Assembly: GCA_963692465.1 (NCBI GenBank)
Contig: OY829943.1
Span: 2,170,001 to 2,234,000, forward strand
Direction of reading: 5' to 3'
DNA from: JAUZOB01 sp963692465
GTDB taxonomy: Bacteria; Bacteroidota; Bacteroidia; Bacteroidales; Prolixibacteraceae
DNA length: 64,000 nucleotides
Positions 60,807 through 64,000 of this stretch are shown in pieces (the first letter of the stretch is position 1; each line of letters opens with the position of its first letter). The notes beneath the pieces are model-generated. The model saw only the letters and a program-made list of their open reading frames with translations. It was not told the origin of the DNA and made no database searches. The position numbers were made by a program, and so were the translations under genes.

Positions 60807-62450
60807 ATGAGTAAAAGGTTTATCACAACGTTGATCATTATCATGGTCATTGTAATGGCAGGGTTGATCATTGTTCAATATGCAACGATTCGCAATGCTG
60901 CTCATATTAAGGATGAACAGTTTAGTGGAAACGTGAGAAATGTTCTGACCCGGGTGGTTAACCGACTGGAAGAATTTGAAAGTTCTAACATGATTGTTAA
61001 TTACTGGATGGCCAATATTGATAATCCGAATGGAGCTTTACCTACTTTTAATGACAATAAACAGAATGGATCTTCAGATGAGGACCATTCCGGTGATTCA
61101 TCAAAAGTGAATTTTTCTATGCACATTCATCAGGATGAGAGCGGAGCAATTAATACGCACATGGAATTTTCCACAGCTGACTCTGCAAAAAACAAACCCC
61201 GGAAAGTCAGAAAGCATAGACTCATTAATATAAATTCAGGAAGCATTCGGGATAGTCGCAAACGCCCGGGAAACACTCCTTCTCCTTTTTCTGATCTGGA
61301 CAGGCAGAATATGTATTCAAAGGAAGAGTTTCTTAGTAAAATAAAGAACAAAACCGCATTGTTAAGAATCCTTAGTAGTGAATTGTTACTTCCTGACAGA
61401 CCGATTGAACAGAAGGTGGACCCTGAGTCTTTACAAACCTTGCTGCACCAGGAATTGAAAAATAGCGGAATAACGATGGACTATAAGTATGCGATTTATT
61501 CCCATACGTTGGGGAAATCCCGCTTTATTATGGGCAACTCTGATTTCAACATCAATAGTCATAATGTGTATAGTATTTTATTGTTTCCGTCTGACATAAA
61601 AACGAAGGCCAATTATTTATATCTATATTTTCCGGATCATCGGAATTACATTCTTCATTCAGCCGGTTTCCTTGCTGTTCCCTCTGTATTATTGATTTTT
61701 ATGATTCTTGGAATTTTTGTTCTGACGGTGAATACTATTTTGAAACAGAAAAAACTTTCGTCGATTAAGAATGATTTCATTAATAATATGACTCATGAGT
61801 TAAAAACACCGATAGCAACAATTTCTTTAGCTTCACAGATGTTGCGTGATTCTAGCGTGTCTAATACTCCAAAAACCATAGAACATGTCTCCGGCGTAAT
61901 TTATCAGGAGGCAAAAAGACTTAGTTTTCAGGTTGAGAAGGTTTTACAAATGGCTATTTTTAATGAAGGCAGATTGAAACTTAAATTTAAAGATTTTGAT
62001 GTGAATGATCTGGCAAGGACCGTGGTTCAGAATTTCGAACTGAGAGTTCAGAATAAAGAAGGAGCTCTTCTTACTGAACTTAATGCTACGAATTCTGTTA
62101 TAAAAGGGGATGAAGTGCATTTGACAAACGTTCTTTTCAATTTGCTTGATAATGCGTTGAAGTATAGCAAAGATAAACCGGAGATTATTGTTGCGACAGA
62201 AAATAAAAACAACTTTTTGATGTTGTCTGTTAAAGATAATGGCATAGGAATTGCGAAAGAATATCACAAGCAGATATTTGAACGTTTTTATCGTGTTCCG
62301 ACGGGGAACGTTCATGATGTAAAAGGATTTGGTTTAGGATTGAGCTATGTAAAGAAAATTATTGATGCTCATTCTGGCTTTGTAAAAGTAGAGAGCACCT
62401 TGAATAAAGGGACCAAGTTTTTGATTTATTTCCCATTAAATCAGGAATAA
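60807..62450 (+). CDS. rprX: RprX-like sensor histidine kinase
   Basis: A 547-residue membrane sensor kinase. An N-terminal helix (TLIIIMVIVMAGLIIVQYA), a periplasmic sensor of about 255 residues and a second helix (SVLLIFMILGIFVLTVNTI) precede the kinase part. The phosphorylated His330 is in NMTHELKTPIATI. The N box (NLLDNALKYS), G1 (VKDNGIGIA) and G2 (GFGLGLSYVKKI) are present. The pairing with the RprY-like regulator, whose start lies 1 base after the stop, supports the name. Confidence 0.9.
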   Translation: MSKRFITTLIIIMVIVMAGLIIVQYATIRNAAHIKDEQFSGNVRNVLTRVVNRLEEFESSNMIVNYWMANIDNPNGALPTFNDNKQNGSSDEDHSGDSSKVNFSMHIHQDESGAINTHMEFSTADSAKNKPRKVRKHRLININSGSIRDSRKRPGNTPSPFSDLDRQNMYSKEEFLSKIKNKTALLRILSSELLLPDRPIEQKVDPESLQTLLHQELKNSGITMDYKYAIYSHTLGKSRFIMGNSDFNINSHNVYSILLFPSDIKTKANYLYLYFPDHRNYILHSAGFLAVPSVLLIFMILGIFVLTVNTILKQKKLSSIKNDFINNMTHELKTPIATISLASQMLRDSSVSNTPKTIEHVSGVIYQEAKRLSFQVEKVLQMAIFNEGRLKLKFKDFDVNDLARTVVQNFELRVQNKEGALLTELNATNSVIKGDEVHLTNVLFNLLDNALKYSKDKPEIIVATENKNNFLMLSVKDNGIGIAKEYHKQIFERFYRVPTGNVHDVKGFGLGLSYVKKIIDAHSGFVKVESTLNKGTKFLIYFPLNQE

Positions 62451-62451
62451 A

Positions 62452-63144
62452 ATGGATACAAAAGTGAAATTTTTACTTGCTGAAGATGATGAGAATCTCG
62501 GCGGTCTTTTAAGAGAATATTTGATCGTAAAAGGATATGATACTGATTTATATCCGGATGGTGAAGCTGCTTATGAAGGCTTTATGGCTAATCATTACGA
62601 TCTTTGTATCCTTGATGTCATGATGCCCAAGAAAGATGGGTTTACATTGGCAAAAGATATTCGGGTTGTCAATACAGACATCCCTATTATCTTCTTAACG
62701 GCAAAAAACCTGAAAGACGATGTTCTTGAAGGATTTAAACTGGGAGGAGACGATTATATTACAAAACCATTCAGTATGGAAGAGCTTATTCTTCGGGTAG
62801 AGGCAATTCTCCGAAGAACGGTTAGCGAAAACCAGAATAGTAATCAGTTTCTGTTTAAATTAGGAAAGTTCACTTTCGACTCGCGGAAACAGATCCTTTT
62901 TACGGACGAAGAAACGACGAAATTGACCACGAAGGAGTCGGAACTTTTACGTTTGCTGTGTAATAATGTCAACAAAGTGTTGGAACGGAATTTTGCGTTG
63001 AAAACAATCTGGGTTGATGATAATTATTTCAATGCACGGAGTATGGATGTGTATATAACAAAACTCAGAAAATTGTTAAAAGAAGAGCCTTTAATTGAAA
63101 TTATTAATGTTCATGGTAAAGGTTACAAGCTTATTATTTCTTAA
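62452..63144 (+). CDS. rprY: RprY-like OmpR-family response regulator
   Basis: A 230-residue regulator. The receiver domain carries the acidic pair Asp12/Asp13, phospho-acceptor Asp55 in CILDVMMPKKDG and the lysine in DDYITKPFSMEEL. A winged-helix DNA-binding domain follows (TTKESELLRLLCNN to VYITKLRKLL). Overall it reads like RprY of Bacteroides, which controls envelope functions. It starts one base after rprX and is followed by a strong terminator. Confidence 0.9.
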   Translation: MDTKVKFLLAEDDENLGGLLREYLIVKGYDTDLYPDGEAAYEGFMANHYDLCILDVMMPKKDGFTLAKDIRVVNTDIPIIFLTAKNLKDDVLEGFKLGGDDYITKPFSMEELILRVEAILRRTVSENQNSNQFLFKLGKFTFDSRKQILFTDEETTKLTTKESELLRLLCNNVNKVLERNFALKTIWVDDNYFNARSMDVYITKLRKLLKEEPLIEIINVHGKGYKLIIS

Positions 63145-63145
63145 G

Positions 63146-63187
63146 AAAAAAGAAGGCTGAAAGATTTTACTTTCAGCCTTCTTTTTT
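63146..63187. terminator. Bidirectional terminator between rprY and lepA
   Basis: A perfect 18-bp stem (63146-63163 and 63170-63187, AAAAAAGAAGGCTGAAAG on the left) with a 6-base loop and runs of A and T on both sides. Confidence 0.95.
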
Positions 63188-63189
63188 AA

Positions 63190-64000
63190 TTAGTCAAGTT
63201 TGAGGACGGCAAGAAATGCTTTTTGCGGAACTTCCACATTGCCGATCTGTTTCATTTTCTTCTTTCCCTTCTTCTGTTTCTCTAATAATTTACGTTTTCG
63301 GGAAATATCCCCTCCATAACATTTAGCGGTAACATCTTTCCTTACAGCTTTTATGGTTTCCCGTGCAATAATTTTTGCTCCGATAGCTGCCTGAATAGCG
63401 ATATCGAACTGTTGACGTGGAATAAGTTCTGTTAATTTTTCAGCCATTTTCCTTCCCAAAGGATAAGCATTATCGACATATACAAGGGAAGAAAGGGCGT
63501 CGACAATTTCCCCGTTAAGGAGAATGTCAAGCCGAACCAGTTTTGAATCGTGATACCCTGTCTGGTGATAATCGAAAGATGCATAACCTTTGGAAATGCT
63601 TTTGAGTTTATCGTAGAAGTCAAAGACGATTTCGGCCAGGGGCATTTCAAAGGACAATTCAACCCGGTCGCTTGACAGATATTCCTGTTTGGTTAGTGTG
63701 CCTCTTTTTTCAAGACAAAGGGTCATGATCGGACCAATATATTCGCTGGCTGTAATAACCTGGGCCTCGATATAAGGTTCTTCGATAAAATCGACTAAGG
63801 TAGAATCAGGAAGTCCGGATGGATTATAAACATCGAATGTTTCGCCTTTCTTGGTATGAGCGATGTAGGAAACATTGGGAACTGTTGTAATGACGTTCAT
63901 GTTGAATTCCCGATCGAGACGTTCCTGTATGATCTCCATGTGGAGCATGCCAAGGAAACCACAACGAAAGCCAAAACCTAATGCGACAGATGATTCTGGT
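63190..64000 (-). CDS. lepA: LepA (elongation factor 4), C-terminal part, cut by window edge
   Basis: The C-terminal 270 or so residues of the translational GTPase LepA, which acts on stalled or misplaced ribosomes. The frame is open through base 64000, and the segment before the first internal ATG reads SSVALGFGFRCGFLG, a LepA hallmark. It continues into LHMEIIQERLDREF. Domain V (YHQTGYHDSKLVRLDILLNG) and the LepA-specific tail (KCYGGDISRKRKLLEKQKKG) follow. The N-terminal GTPase lies outside the window. Confidence 0.97.
   Translation of the reverse strand, partial: PESSVALGFGFRCGFLGMLHMEIIQERLDREFNMNVITTVPNVSYIAHTKKGETFDVYNPSGLPDSTLVDFIEEPYIEAQVITASEYIGPIMTLCLEKRGTLTKQEYLSSDRVELSFEMPLAEIVFDFYDKLKSISKGYASFDYHQTGYHDSKLVRLDILLNGEIVDALSSLVYVDNAYPLGRKMAEKLTELIPRQQFDIAIQAAIGAKIIARETIKAVRKDVTAKCYGGDISRKRKLLEKQKKGKKKMKQIGNVEVPQKAFLAVLKLD

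Overview
The window reads as a chromosomal segment of a member of the Bacteroidota, most likely order Bacteroidales; I cannot fix the genus. The evidence is mixed. Promoters match the Bacteroidota pattern TTTG-N19-21-TAnnTTTG, and most genes have weak or no Shine-Dalgarno sites. The gene content is also typical of the group: an RprX/RprY two-component pair, a metal pump of the CusA type fused to a TolC-like domain, an S46 dipeptidyl-peptidase, an exbB-exbD-exbD-tonB cluster, a B12-dependent ribonucleotide reductase and a viroplasmin-RNase H protein. The DNA is moderately AT-rich. I see no phage, insertion sequence or CRISPR array.

Layout. 1-5 kb: the 3' part of a SUF iron-sulfur operon (sufC partial, sufD, sufS, sufE, a DUF59 protein), then queG. 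5-11 kb, minus strand: exbB, two exbD, tonB, a small membrane protein, a PstS-like lipoprotein and a TPR protein, behind a 1.4 kb leader or intergenic region with a near-consensus promoter. 12-16 kb: an acyl-CoA synthetase with its XRE/cupin regulator, kbl, and an orphan acyl-carrier-like protein. 16-26 kb, minus strand: nrdJ, waaA, rnhA, an S46 peptidase, a transglutaminase-like protein, deoD and tadA. 26-31 kb, plus strand: aspS, a palindromic repeat element, two tandem SGNH hydrolases and a DUF1848 protein.

31-41 kb is the accessory zone. It holds a three-gene hipB-hipS-hipT-like toxin-antitoxin operon preceded by four evenly spaced palindromic operators. Next come a heavy-metal efflux operon (Cys-rich exported protein, fused RND/TolC pump, adaptor lipoprotein) and an arsenic operon (arsR, arsC, acr3) with two ArsR-like palindromes. 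41-49 kb: an exported unknown, an outer-membrane barrel, an epimerase-like protein, a PafA-type phosphatase, two tandem six-hairpin glycosidase-like proteins and tRNA-Ser(GGA).

49-64 kb is mostly housekeeping: ansA, tatD, gdhA, leuS, a YitT membrane protein, an M23 peptidase, purN, acpP-fabF-rnc, rprX-rprY, and the C-terminal part of lepA running off the right edge.

The most interesting items are the hipBST-like operon with its 40-bp phased operator array, the 24-bp-arm palindrome with 11-bp tandem repeats near 28.25 kb, the paired TGTTAA direct repeats in front of rprXY, and the long exbB leader containing AGGAGG motifs and a 277-codon open frame.
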